The notes under the pieces are model-generated. The model was not told where the DNA came from, ran no database searches, and worked only from the letters and a program-made list of their open reading frames with translations. This document shows positions 1-7,767 of a stretch of DNA of 64,000 bases, one piece after another; positions within the stretch are counted from its first letter, which is position 1, and each line of letters begins with the position of its first letter. The translations under genes were made by a program, and so were the position numbers. This DNA comes from JAEUQQ01 sp963697285. GTDB lineage: Bacteria; Acidobacteriota; Vicinamibacteria; Vicinamibacterales; JAFNAJ01. The stretch lies in contig CAVONI010000002.1 in NCBI GenBank assembly GCA_963697285.1, forward strand, positions 434,001-498,000, read 5' to 3'.

Positions 1-332
1 CCTTCCTCGGTGATGACACGCCGATCGGCCAGGCTGAACACCTGGTAGCCGCCAGAATCGGTCAGGATCGGCCGTGACCACCCGATGAACCGGTGCAACC
101 CACCCCGGCGGGCGATCAGGGCATCACCCGGGCGCAGGTACAGGTGGTAGGTGTTGCCCAGGATGATCGTCGCCCCGACCCCCTCGAGATCGGCCACCGT
201 CAGCGCCTTGACAGCGCCCCGCGTCCCCACCGGCATGAAGCAGGGCGTCTCGATCGTCCCGTGCGGGGTCGTGATGACCCCGCGCCGGGCGAGGCCGTCG
301 CGGTGGGTGATCGCGAAGTCGAAGGAAGTCAC
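1..332 (-). CDS. tgt: tRNA-guanine transglycosylase (queuine tRNA-ribosyltransferase), N-terminal part
   Basis: Tgt exchanges guanine-34 of GU(N) tRNAs for a 7-deazaguanine base in queuosine synthesis. Only the first 110 residues are in the window; the gene runs off its left edge. Visible family signatures are FDFAITHRDG, TPCFMPVGTRGAVK, LGNTYHLYLRPG and TDSGGYQVFSL, the last being the strongly conserved segment with the nucleophile-region Asp and base-binding residues. The GTG start at 332 is chosen because a GGAG stands nine bases upstream and the family N-terminus begins right after it. The gene is divergent from ddl with a 66-base gap. A preQ0-forming queC lies about 16 kb away on the same contig, consistent with a queuosine pathway. 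Confidence 0.93.
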   Translation of the reverse strand, partial: MTSFDFAITHRDGLARRGVITTPHGTIETPCFMPVGTRGAVKALTVADLEGVGATIILGNTYHLYLRPGDALIARRGGLHRFIGWSRPILTDSGGYQVFSLADRRVITEE

Positions 333-398
333 TACGGTATACTCCGCAGGCGGATTGCGCGTGGATCCCGCCTTCGATTCCCAACAGGACTTGTCATC

Positions 399-1565
399 GT
401 GAAGCGTCTGCGTATCGGCGTTGTCTACGGCGGCCGATCGGGCGAGCACGAGGTGTCGCTCGCGTCAGCCGCTGCCGTTCTGGCCAACCTGGATCGTACC
501 CGGTATGAACCCGTGGCCATCCGCATCGAGAAGGATGGTCGCTGGAGCCTGCCCGAGCGCCCGCCGACCGCCGTGTCGGCCGCCGAGGTGATCGAGCAGT
601 CGCGTGCCGACCACGCCCGCCACCTGCGCGCGAGCCGCGAAGTGTACCCGATCGCGCGCCCCGGCGATGACACCCTGCTCGCCATCGACCGCTCGCCCGC
701 CACCGCCGACGGCGACATGGCCGACACCGCCATCGTCCGCGGGCTCGGCCTCGACGTGGTGTTCCCGGTCCTCCACGGCCCCTACGGCGAAGACGGCACG
801 GTGCAGGGCCTGTTCGAACTGGCGAACCTGCCGTACGTCGGCGCGGGCGTGCTCGCCTCGGCCGTCGGCATGGACAAGGCCGTCATGCGGGTCGTCTTCG
901 CCGCCCGCGGCCTGAGAGTCGCACCCTGGATGCTCGTGATGCGGCGCGAGTGGATCGCCGACGCAGACGACGTGGTCGCCCGCGTGCTCGACACGCTCGG
1001 ACTGCCGCTGTTCGTCAAGCCCTCGAACCTCGGCTCGAGCGTGGGCATCTCGAAGGCGAAGGACGTGAACGGGCTCCGCGGCGCGATTGCCCTCGCGGCG
1101 GAGTTCGATCGGAAGGTCGTGGTCGAGGCGGCCGTGCCGCACGCCCGTGAGATCGAGGTCGCGGTCATCGGCAACGATGTCTGCGAGGCATCGGTCGCCG
1201 GCGAGATCGTGCCGTCGCGGGAGTTCTACGACTACGAGGCGAAGTATCTGGACGCGGGGTCGAAGCTGTTGATCCCGGCGCCGCTCGATCCCGGCGTGAT
1301 GGCCACGGTGCAGCAGCAGGCACTCGAGGCCTTCCGCGCGGTGGATGGCTCGGGGCTGGCGAGGGTCGACTTCCTGCTCGACGGACAGTCGGGCGAGATC
1401 TTCGTCAACGAGGTGAACACGATGCCGGGGTTCACCACGATCAGCATGTATGCGAAGCTCTGGGCAGCCAGTGGAGTCGACTATCCCGTCCTCCTCGACC
1501 GTCTCATCGCGCTGGCGCTCGAACGCCATCGCGAGAAGCAGCAGCTGCGCACGAGCGCCACGTAG
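399..1565 (+). CDS. ddl: D-alanine--D-alanine ligase
   Basis: This ATP-grasp enzyme joins two D-alanines to make the dipeptide used in peptidoglycan precursors in the cytoplasm. The 388-residue product has the family's usual length. It shows the N-terminal GGRSGEHEVSL motif (about residues 11-21), the ATP-grasp segment KPSNLGSSVGISK, and the C-terminal metal-binding FVNEVNTMPGF with its Glu and Asn. The GTG start at 399 (GTG-AAG-CGT) is preferred over farther upstream in-frame codons because AGGA precedes it and homologues begin with the same short lead to the first beta strand. The upstream extension would overlap tgt. A TPR gene follows on the same strand after about 28 bases. Confidence 0.95.
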   Translation: MKRLRIGVVYGGRSGEHEVSLASAAAVLANLDRTRYEPVAIRIEKDGRWSLPERPPTAVSAAEVIEQSRADHARHLRASREVYPIARPGDDTLLAIDRSPATADGDMADTAIVRGLGLDVVFPVLHGPYGEDGTVQGLFELANLPYVGAGVLASAVGMDKAVMRVVFAARGLRVAPWMLVMRREWIADADDVVARVLDTLGLPLFVKPSNLGSSVGISKAKDVNGLRGAIALAAEFDRKVVVEAAVPHAREIEVAVIGNDVCEASVAGEIVPSREFYDYEAKYLDAGSKLLIPAPLDPGVMATVQQQALEAFRAVDGSGLARVDFLLDGQSGEIFVNEVNTMPGFTTISMYAKLWAASGVDYPVLLDRLIALALERHREKQQLRTSAT

Positions 1566-1593
1566 CGCCTGTCGCGTCGCGGCGACGCTGGGG

Positions 1594-3121
1594 GTGACGC
1601 TCGCGCTGCTGCTCACACTCGACGGGCTACCGGTGGCAGGACAGGCTCGCGTGGACCCGCTCCAGGGGGCCGACGCGCTGGCCGCCATCTACGCTCGCAT
1701 CCTCGATGCCGATTTCGAGGCGGCCGCCGCCCAGCTGGCGGCGTGCGCCGGGATTCCGCGCGAGGCGTGCCTCGTGCTCGACGCCAACCGCATCTGGTGG
1801 CGCATCCAGCTCGACCCCGACTCGACGTCGCTCGACGCCGCGTTCACGCGCGCGGTGGAGCGCGCGATCGCCGGGAGCGAGGCATGGGTGGCGCGCGAGC
1901 CCAGGCGTGCCGAGGCGTGGTTCTACCTCGGTGGCGCGTACGGGGCGCGCGCGCAGTGGCGCGTGCTTCGCCAGGAGCGACTCGCGGCCGCGCGCGACGG
2001 CAAGCGCATCAAGGCCTCGCTCGAACGGGCGCTCGAGCTGGCACCCACGCTCGACGACGCGCAGTTCGGGATCGGCCTGTACCAGTACCTACGCCGACAT
2101 CGCCCCGGCGGTCGCGAAGATCCTGCGGGTCCTGCTGTTGCTGCCGGGCGGCGACAAGGTCGAGGGCCTGAAGCGGATGTTGCGTGCACGCGAGGCCGGC
2201 AGGCTGATGCGCGGCGAAGCCGACTTCCAGTTGCACGTGATCTACCTGTGGTACGAGCGCGACTTCAGGAAGGCGCTGGAGTACCTGCGCGGCCTCGACC
2301 GGGCGTTCCCGAAGAACCCGCTGTTCCTGCAATCGATCGCCGAGATCAACGACGTCTACGTGCACGATCGCACCGAGAGCCTGGTGCAGTGGCGCGTGCT
2401 CCTCGGGCGCGCGCTCAGGCGCGACGTGCACGAGGCCGCGATTGCCGAGGTGCGCGCCCGGCTGGGCGTCGCCGTCCAACTCGACGCGCTCGAGCAGACC
2501 GACGCCGCGATCGACGAACTCAACACGGTGGTCTCGCAAGGTGCCACGGCGCCGTACGGGTCGCAGGCCATCGCGTCGTGGTACCTGGCGCGCGCCCTTG
2601 ACCGGCTCGGGCGACGCGAGGACGCGACACGCACGTACGCCATCGCGCTGGCACGGGTGCCGCCTGGCGATGCCACGGGGCTCGCGGGACGGATCCGCGC
2701 CGCGCAGCGCGCCCCCGAAGACGCGACGGCGGCGGCCGTGCGCCGCGGCTCGATCGAGGGGCTGCGCCTCTACGAGGCCAGGCAGTACGACGCCGCGCGC
2801 GCAGCGCTCGAGCGTGCGCTGGGCCTGCGCCCCACCGACGTCGCCACGCTCTACCGCCGTGGCCTCGTCGCACGCGCGACGAACGACACGGCGCGCGCGA
2901 TCGCGGTCTTCGAGCGCGCGTGTGCCTCGGCACCCGGCGACCATCCCACGTTCGTCGCCGATGCGTGCACGGCGCGCGCGGAGATCGCGGTGGAGGCGGG
3001 CGATGCCCGCGGGGCGCGCGCGATGTACGAACGCGCGGCGTCGATCTTCGGCGCGCACGAACAGCGACGTGCGGATGCGGCACGTCGTGCACGCGCGCTG
3101 CGCGACGTCGCGACGCGCTGA
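1594..3121 (+). CDS. secreted TPR-repeat protein, reading frame interrupted
   Basis: This gene would encode a protein of about 508 residues with a signal-like N-terminus (TLALLLTLDGLPVAGQA) and TPR-like helical repeats, for example around AEAWFYLGGAYGARAQW and in the C-terminal third (ALERALGLRPTDVATLYRRG). The frame breaks at 2089: the text reads ..GLYQY in one frame and continues YADIAPAVAKIL in the +1 frame. Removing one C from the CC at 2088-2089 restores a single frame. Both halves read as one TPR protein, so a one-base insertion is the simplest reading, whether a sequencing error or a real pseudogene. The GTG at 1594 is the only reasonable start after ddl, but the N-terminus is uncertain. 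The function is unknown; such proteins are usually scaffolds. Confidence 0.7.
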
Positions 3122-3286
3122 TCGCCGCGGCGACCACGCGGCGATCGCGCACGCGCGGGGCGTCGCCTCCTTCTTCGCAGCGCGTCCGTGGTCATCTTGA
3201 CAAGAATGACGAGATGTGTATCGACAGATCGCGATGCGCCTGCTGTCAAGCCTCTCGAGTTTTTGACAACAGGCCAGAATTTGTGC

Positions 3287-3315
3287 TTGACACGCGAACA
3301 CGTCGTCCCTAATCT
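3287..3315 (+). promoter_or_regulatory. sigma-70-type promoter for the lysine-rich microproteins
   Basis: A TTGACA box (3287-3292) and a TAATCT box (3310-3315) are separated by exactly 17 bases. A start near 3322 would give a leader of about 90 bases before the first microprotein. Two more TTGACA hexamers lie just upstream (3197 and 3263) but have no good partner at 16-18 bases. Confidence 0.7.
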
Positions 3316-3410
3316 ACATCTTGTATGCAGGCAGACCGCTCAATCCACCTGTAGTGACTGTTGTGGATGTCACAGGTTGAGCCGTCGCTGCACTTCCAAG
3401 GAGACGACGC

Positions 3411-3470
3411 ATGGCGAAGAAGACCGCTGCCAAGGCCGGCGCCAAGAAGAAGACCGCCAAGAAGAAGTAG
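3411..3470 (+). CDS. lysine/alanine-rich microprotein A (19 aa)
   Basis: The whole product reads MAKKTAAKAGAKKKTAKKK: nine lysines, no acidic residue, and the look of one histone-H1-tail repeat. An AAGGAG ribosome site sits eight bases before the ATG, and a textbook promoter lies about 100 bases upstream. The context therefore argues for a real translated gene despite its size. A second copy of the same type follows at 3689. H1-like lysine/alanine-rich tails in bacteria (AlgP, Hc1-like proteins) bind DNA or RNA without sequence preference, and a nucleic-acid-binding or polyamine-like role is inferred here by composition only. No structured domain can exist at this length. Confidence 0.6.
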   Translation: MAKKTAAKAGAKKKTAKKK

Positions 3471-3688
3471 CACGCCCCAGGTCTTCGGCTCGCGGGGCGC
3501 GCATGACGCGCGCCTCGCCCGCTGATTCCGGGCGATGCGACGCGCTGGTATTGGGCGGAGTCCGGAATGCGTTGCACGAAATCGGGAGCACCGGCATCGT
3601 CGCCGATTGTGCCAGGCGGCATCGGCAGGACGATTCGCGCGGGGATGCACCCGATGGCCCCAACCACCCTTTGAAAGGGGATACGACC

Positions 3689-3742
3689 ATGGCAAAGAAG
3701 GCTGCAAAGAAGGCTGCCAAGAAGACCGCGAAGAAGAAGTAG
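3689..3742 (+). CDS. lysine/alanine-rich microprotein B (17 aa)
   Basis: The product reads MAKKAAKKAAKKTAKKK, a paralogue of the 19-residue microprotein 218 bases upstream, sharing the MAKK start and the KKTAKKK end. GAAAGGGG ends eight bases before the ATG and serves as ribosome site. A GC hairpin follows 33 bases after the stop, which would close a bicistronic transcript. Between the two reading frames (3471-3688) I see no third gene and no clear promoter, so the pair may share one message or B may have its own weak promoter. Function unknown; presumed nucleic-acid-binding by composition. Confidence 0.6.
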   Translation: MAKKAAKKAAKKTAKKK

Positions 3743-3775
3743 CTTCGCTGCGCGAGTGCTTCGCGCAACGTCGAG

Positions 3776-3794
3776 CGGGGGCCTCGCGCCCCCG
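3776..3794 (+). terminator. GC-rich hairpin after microprotein B
   Basis: A 7-bp perfect stem CGGGGGC/GCCCCCG with a five-base loop is followed by TTCGCGTT, so there is no real T-tract. Its place 33 bases after the stop of the second microprotein suggests termination. Confidence 0.5.
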
Positions 3795-3799
3795 TTCGC

Positions 3800-3905
3800 G
3801 TTAAGCCCTTCGACTCGGCCCGCTCGCTCAGGACCCTTCGACTCGCCGCTACGGCCTGTCAGCTCGCTCAGGACCCTTCGCTCAGGACCCTTTCGCTCAG
3901 GACAG
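3800..3905. repeat. tandem CTCAGGACCCTTCG-type repeat cluster
   Basis: The unit GCTCAGGACCCTTCG recurs three times with small variations, mixed with GACTCG and CCGCT segments. It sits between the microprotein unit and the convergent HEAT/cyclophilin gene. A diverged copy of one segment (ACCCTTCAACTCGCCGCTGC) appears near 33468. This is consistent with a dispersed REP-like intergenic element. Confidence 0.55.
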
Positions 3906-3910
3906 GCGCG

Positions 3911-6088
3911 TCAGCGAAGTCCAGCCGGATCGATGCCGTCCCACACGCGCACCTTCTCGATCCGATCCCAGCGACGCAGCCGATCCACCACGTCCATGCC
4001 CTCGACCACCCGCCCGAAGATCGCGTAGCGTCCGTCGAGGTGCGGCTGCGGCGCGTGCGTGATGAAGAACTGGCTGCCGCCGGTGTCGGCCCACGACAGC
4101 GCCATGCCCATCGTGCCGCGCAGGTACGGCAGATCGCTCAACTCGTCGCGGATGGCGAACCCGGGGCCACCCTCGCCGTCTCCGCGCGGATCCCCCGCCT
4201 GCACGACGAAGTTCGGGACGACGCGATGGAACACGATCCCGTCGAAATACCCCCGCCGTGCCAGGGCAATGAAACTCTGCGACGTCAACGGCGCGTGGAT
4301 CACGTCGAGTTCCAGGTGGATCACCCCGCGCGCCGTCTCGAGGTAGACCTGCGGCGAGAACTGCGGCGACACGAGGGCCGGAGCCTGGTAGAAGTCCGCC
4401 GCGTGCCCGGTCGGAGCCGGGCGCATGACCGAGACGTCGGCCGTCGCATCGAGGCGACGCCACTGGTCGGCGGCATGCCGCCGCACCGCCCAGTCAGCAT
4501 CCGACAGCGCGCCGCGCCAGACCTCGACCGCGCGATCGGGCGCGAGCGCCGCCATCGCACTGAGCACCGCCACCCGCGCGTCGAACGACACGTCGCCCTT
4601 CGAGCGCTCGAGCGCGGCCGGCAGGCGCGGCGCCGCGCTCGCGTACTGCTTCTCAGCCACCAGCGCCGCCGCCGCCGCACGGATCATGATGTCGTCGTGC
4701 CCCAGGTGCGCGATGACCACCGACTCGGCATCAGGGGCGCCGAGCTTCACCAGCGACCGCAGCGCCGCCGGCACCACCCGCGCATCCGTGTCTGACAGGA
4801 GCAGGCGCACGAGCGGGAGCGCTCGCTCGGCCTCGAACGCCCCGAGCGTCGATGCCAGCTCGGCACGGACCGACCAGTCGGGATCGGCGTCCTGCCCTGA
4901 GAGCGCCGTGATCAGCGTGTCGGGATCGATGCCCGCCAGCGCCTGCATCGCCGCCGCACGCAATGACGGCCACGGCGACGTCGTGAGGTCGAGCAGCGTG
5001 TCGGTGGCCGCGGCCGGCTTGAGCGCCCCGAGGGCGGTCACCGCCTCGAGCCTGACGTTGTCATCCACGCGCACGTCGCGAACATGACGCAGCAGCAACG
5101 CCTCGACGGCCTTGTTCGTGGTCGGACCCACTTGCCCGAGCGACCGCACCGCGGCCGCGGCAATCCTCGGCCCCTGCGCGGCGGGGTCGGCCAGCGTCAG
5201 CAGCGTCGGGATCGCACGCGCATCCTTCAGCGCGCCGAGGCCGCGTGCCACGAATGCGCGCGTCTCGATCCCCTTCGACGTCGCCAGCGCCAGCAGCGGC
5301 GACAGGGCCCGTGCGTCGCCGAGTCGCTGCAGCGCGTACGCGATCGGCCACCACTGCGCCACCGGCTGTCCCGACGCGTCAAGGGTGGCGGCGGCCACCG
5401 CGTCCCATGATTTCAGGCGCGCAAGCGCGTAGATCGCCAGGCGGTACGCGTCGGGCCCCGGGGCAAGCGTCGGCGACTGGTCGTCGGGATCGAGCGCGGC
5501 GATCGCCCCGGTGGCCACGATGCCGGCCGCCAGGTCGCGGATGGCAGGAACCGCGTCGGTGTCGTTCAGGTTCGAGAGCGCCTCGGCCGCGCGACCGCGC
5601 ACACGAAGATCCGCATCCGACGACAGCGCGGCACGAAGGTCGGCCGCCGCCGCGCGGTCGCCGATCAGGCCGAGCGCGAAGGCCGCCATCTCGCGCACCT
5701 CGGGATCGCTGTCGCGCAACGTGGTCAGCAGCGGCGCCACGCCGTCAGGCAGGCCGACGCGCCCGACGGCGAGCGCGGCCCTGCGGCGTACCCGCGCCTC
5801 ACCGTCGGTGAGGAGGCGGATGAGGTCGGGAACCGGTGGCGCCACCACGACGGCAGGAACGGGGCGACGCTGCGAGCGGGACGATGCTGCCGGTGCGGCC
5901 GCGACCGCGACCGGTGCCGGCGCCGGGTCGCGGAGGATGCGCGTGTCTTCGAGGCGCAGGATGTCGGCGAGTTTCTGTTCCCACGTCGGCGGCGGGGGGG
6001 GTGAGACGACGGGAGGCGGCGCCGACGCGCAGGCCGCGGCGATGATGACGGCAATGAACAATGCGAGAGGTCTGACAGGGTGTGCCAT
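3911..6088 (-). CDS. HEAT-repeat lipoprotein with C-terminal cyclophilin-type peptidyl-prolyl isomerase
   Basis: This 725-residue protein starts with a lipoprotein signal (FIAVIIAAAC, Cys near residue 20), then a Pro-rich linker. About 450 residues of HEAT/PBS-lyase-like helical repeats follow (recurring patterns such as RRAALAVGRVGLPDGV and VREMAAFALGLIGDRAA). The C-terminal 150 residues form a cyclophilin domain with FHRVVPNFVVQAGDPRGDG and GSQFFIT, including the catalytic Arg and the GSQFFI core. It probably acts in the periplasm, tethered to a membrane, with the HEAT solenoid bringing clients to the isomerase. The ATG at 6088 is preferred over one 15 codons upstream because it gives a compact lipoprotein signal. 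It is divergent from the nucleoside kinase gene, with a 72-base gap. Confidence 0.88.
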   Translation of the reverse strand: MAHPVRPLALFIAVIIAAACASAPPPVVSPPPPPTWEQKLADILRLEDTRILRDPAPAPVAVAAAPAASSRSQRRPVPAVVVAPPVPDLIRLLTDGEARVRRRAALAVGRVGLPDGVAPLLTTLRDSDPEVREMAAFALGLIGDRAAAADLRAALSSDADLRVRGRAAEALSNLNDTDAVPAIRDLAAGIVATGAIAALDPDDQSPTLAPGPDAYRLAIYALARLKSWDAVAAATLDASGQPVAQWWPIAYALQRLGDARALSPLLALATSKGIETRAFVARGLGALKDARAIPTLLTLADPAAQGPRIAAAAVRSLGQVGPTTNKAVEALLLRHVRDVRVDDNVRLEAVTALGALKPAAATDTLLDLTTSPWPSLRAAAMQALAGIDPDTLITALSGQDADPDWSVRAELASTLGAFEAERALPLVRLLLSDTDARVVPAALRSLVKLGAPDAESVVIAHLGHDDIMIRAAAAALVAEKQYASAAPRLPAALERSKGDVSFDARVAVLSAMAALAPDRAVEVWRGALSDADWAVRRHAADQWRRLDATADVSVMRPAPTGHAADFYQAPALVSPQFSPQVYLETARGVIHLELDVIHAPLTSQSFIALARRGYFDGIVFHRVVPNFVVQAGDPRGDGEGGPGFAIRDELSDLPYLRGTMGMALSWADTGGSQFFITHAPQPHLDGRYAIFGRVVEGMDVVDRLRRWDRIEKVRVWDGIDPAGLR

Positions 6089-6160
6089 GGCTCGCGGCCA
6101 TGCTAGCACGCGCCAATTCCTGCTTTGGCGCACTCGACACGGCCGAGTTGACGGGTTAGA

Positions 6161-6811
6161 GTGCGCCGCGTGGAATTCAGGTACCTCGCCATCGAGGGAC
6201 CGCCCGGCCTGGGCAAGTCAGCACTGGCCGAACGGCTCGGTACCCGTCTCGACGCCTCGGTCGTGCTCGACGAGACCGAAAACCCGTTCCTCGCCGACGC
6301 GTACGCGGGGCGCAGCGGGGCGGCGTTCCAGGCACAGCTCTTCACCCTGCTCGGCCGTCACCGCCAGCAGGGTCAACTCCGCCAGGGCGACCTCTTCGCC
6401 CAGATCACGGTCAGCGACTACCTGTTCGACCGCGACAAGATCTACGCCTACGTCACGCTCGACGACAACGAGCTGTTCATCTACCAGCGACTGTTCGACC
6501 TGCTGGTTCGCGACATCGCGCCGCCCGACGTGGTGGTCTACCTGCAGGCACCGGCCGACGTGGTCTACCGGCGGGTGCGCCAAGCCGCGAAGTCGCACCC
6601 CGAGCGACCGACGCCCGACCAGGCGTTCATCCGCGAGCTCTCGGACGCCTACAACCACTTCTTCTTCCACTACGCCGCGACGCCGCTGCTGGTCGTCGAG
6701 ACCTCGCAGGTGGAACCCGACTGGCCCGACGCGGCCGTCGACGAGATCCTCCGGCAGATCCAGGGCATGTCGGGCGGGACCCGGTACTACGTTCCCCGCC
6801 TGGAGCGCTGA
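6161..6811 (+). CDS. deoxynucleoside kinase
   Basis: A 216-residue P-loop kinase of the dCK/dGK family, which phosphorylates deoxynucleosides for salvage. The Walker A is GPPGLGKS near residue 13. The family's DR-containing segment appears as FDRDKIYAYV, and PDVVVYLQAPADVVYRRV matches the beta-strand/LID region with its Arg residues. ETENPF near residue 39 fits the catalytic Glu after the second strand. Start choice: GTG at 6161 is given, but GTG at 6170 (Met-Glu-Phe-Arg-Tyr) is equally possible and would remove only three residues. accD follows 78 bases later on the same strand. Substrate choice (dA, dG or dC) cannot be read from the sequence. Confidence 0.87.
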   Translation: MRRVEFRYLAIEGPPGLGKSALAERLGTRLDASVVLDETENPFLADAYAGRSGAAFQAQLFTLLGRHRQQGQLRQGDLFAQITVSDYLFDRDKIYAYVTLDDNELFIYQRLFDLLVRDIAPPDVVVYLQAPADVVYRRVRQAAKSHPERPTPDQAFIRELSDAYNHFFFHYAATPLLVVETSQVEPDWPDAAVDEILRQIQGMSGGTRYYVPRLER

Positions 6812-6889
6812 CGCCCGCCCCCCGGTCGCGCCGTGATTGCCGCCCGATCGCTCCGGCGATCCCCGAGCCTGTAGTAGGCTGTATGACTC

Positions 6890-7744
6890 ATGGCGTGGTT
6901 CAAGCGCGAAAAGCGCCCGATGGCGCCCTCCGCCGACAAGCCGGTTCGCGTGCCCGAAGGGCTCTGGATCAAGTGCCCTGATTGCTCCGAGATTCTCTAC
7001 AACAAGGATCTGGCGGCCAATCTCCAGGTGTGCACGAAGTGTTCGCACCACTTCAGGTTGTCGGCCACCGACCGGCTGCGCTCGCTGTTCGACGGCGCCT
7101 GGGAAGAACACGACCGCGAGCTGGTGTCGCTCGATCCGCTTGGATTCACCGACACCAAGCCCTACAAGGATCGCCTCGCGAGTTCGTTCAAGGCGACCGG
7201 GCAGCGCGATGCGGTGATCGTGGCCTCCGGTCGCATCGACGGCATGGACGCCGAGGTCGCCGCGATGGAGTACAGCTTCATCGGCGGCAGCATGGGCGTG
7301 GTCGTCGGCGAGAAGATCACCCGCGGCATCGAGCGGGCCATCGCACGCCGGTGCGGGATGGTCATCGTCTCGTGCTCGGGCGGTGCGCGCATGATGGAAG
7401 GCACGCTGTCGCTCATGCAGATGGCGAAGATCAGCGCCGCCCTCGCCCGGCTCGACCGCGCGCGGCTGCCGTATCTCTCGGTGCTCACCGATCCGACCAC
7501 GGGCGGCGTCACGGCCAGTTTCGCCATGCTCGGTGACCTCAACATCGCCGAGCCGAAGGCGTTGATCGGGTTCGCGGGCCCGCGCGTCATCGAGCAGACG
7601 ATTCGACAGAAGCTCCCCGAGGGGTTCCAGCGCAGCGAGTTCCTGCTCGAGCACGGCATGGTCGACGAAATCGTCGATCGCCGCCAGATGAAGGCCACGA
7701 TCGCCGCGGCCCTGCGGTTCATGCTGCCCTCGCGCTCGACGTAG
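6890..7744 (+). CDS. accD: acetyl-CoA carboxylase carboxyltransferase subunit beta
   Basis: AccD pairs with AccA to move the carboxyl group from biotin to acetyl-CoA, giving malonyl-CoA for fatty acid synthesis. The 284-residue protein has the expected four-Cys zinc ribbon (CPDC at about residues 29-32 and CTKC at 48-51), followed by the crotonase-like carboxyltransferase fold with SCSGGARMMEG, DPTTGGVTASFAMLGD and GFAGPRVIEQT. Length and N-terminal MAWFKREK are typical. It starts a seven-gene plus-strand series; the accD-folC pairing is common in bacteria. accA is not in the window. Confidence 0.97.
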   Translation: MAWFKREKRPMAPSADKPVRVPEGLWIKCPDCSEILYNKDLAANLQVCTKCSHHFRLSATDRLRSLFDGAWEEHDRELVSLDPLGFTDTKPYKDRLASSFKATGQRDAVIVASGRIDGMDAEVAAMEYSFIGGSMGVVVGEKITRGIERAIARRCGMVIVSCSGGARMMEGTLSLMQMAKISAALARLDRARLPYLSVLTDPTTGGVTASFAMLGDLNIAEPKALIGFAGPRVIEQTIRQKLPEGFQRSEFLLEHGMVDEIVDRRQMKATIAAALRFMLPSRST

Positions 7745-7767
7745 CGCGAGGCACGCCGGCCATCCCC

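Noticed and set aside
3195..3225. Promoter based on TTGACA at 3197
   Set aside because: No acceptable -10 box at 16-18 bases; the element at 3287-3315 is far better.
2009..3301. A long minus-strand open frame across the TPR gene
   Set aside because: Composition is that of a reverse-strand shadow; the plus strand shows TPR repeats in both frame segments.
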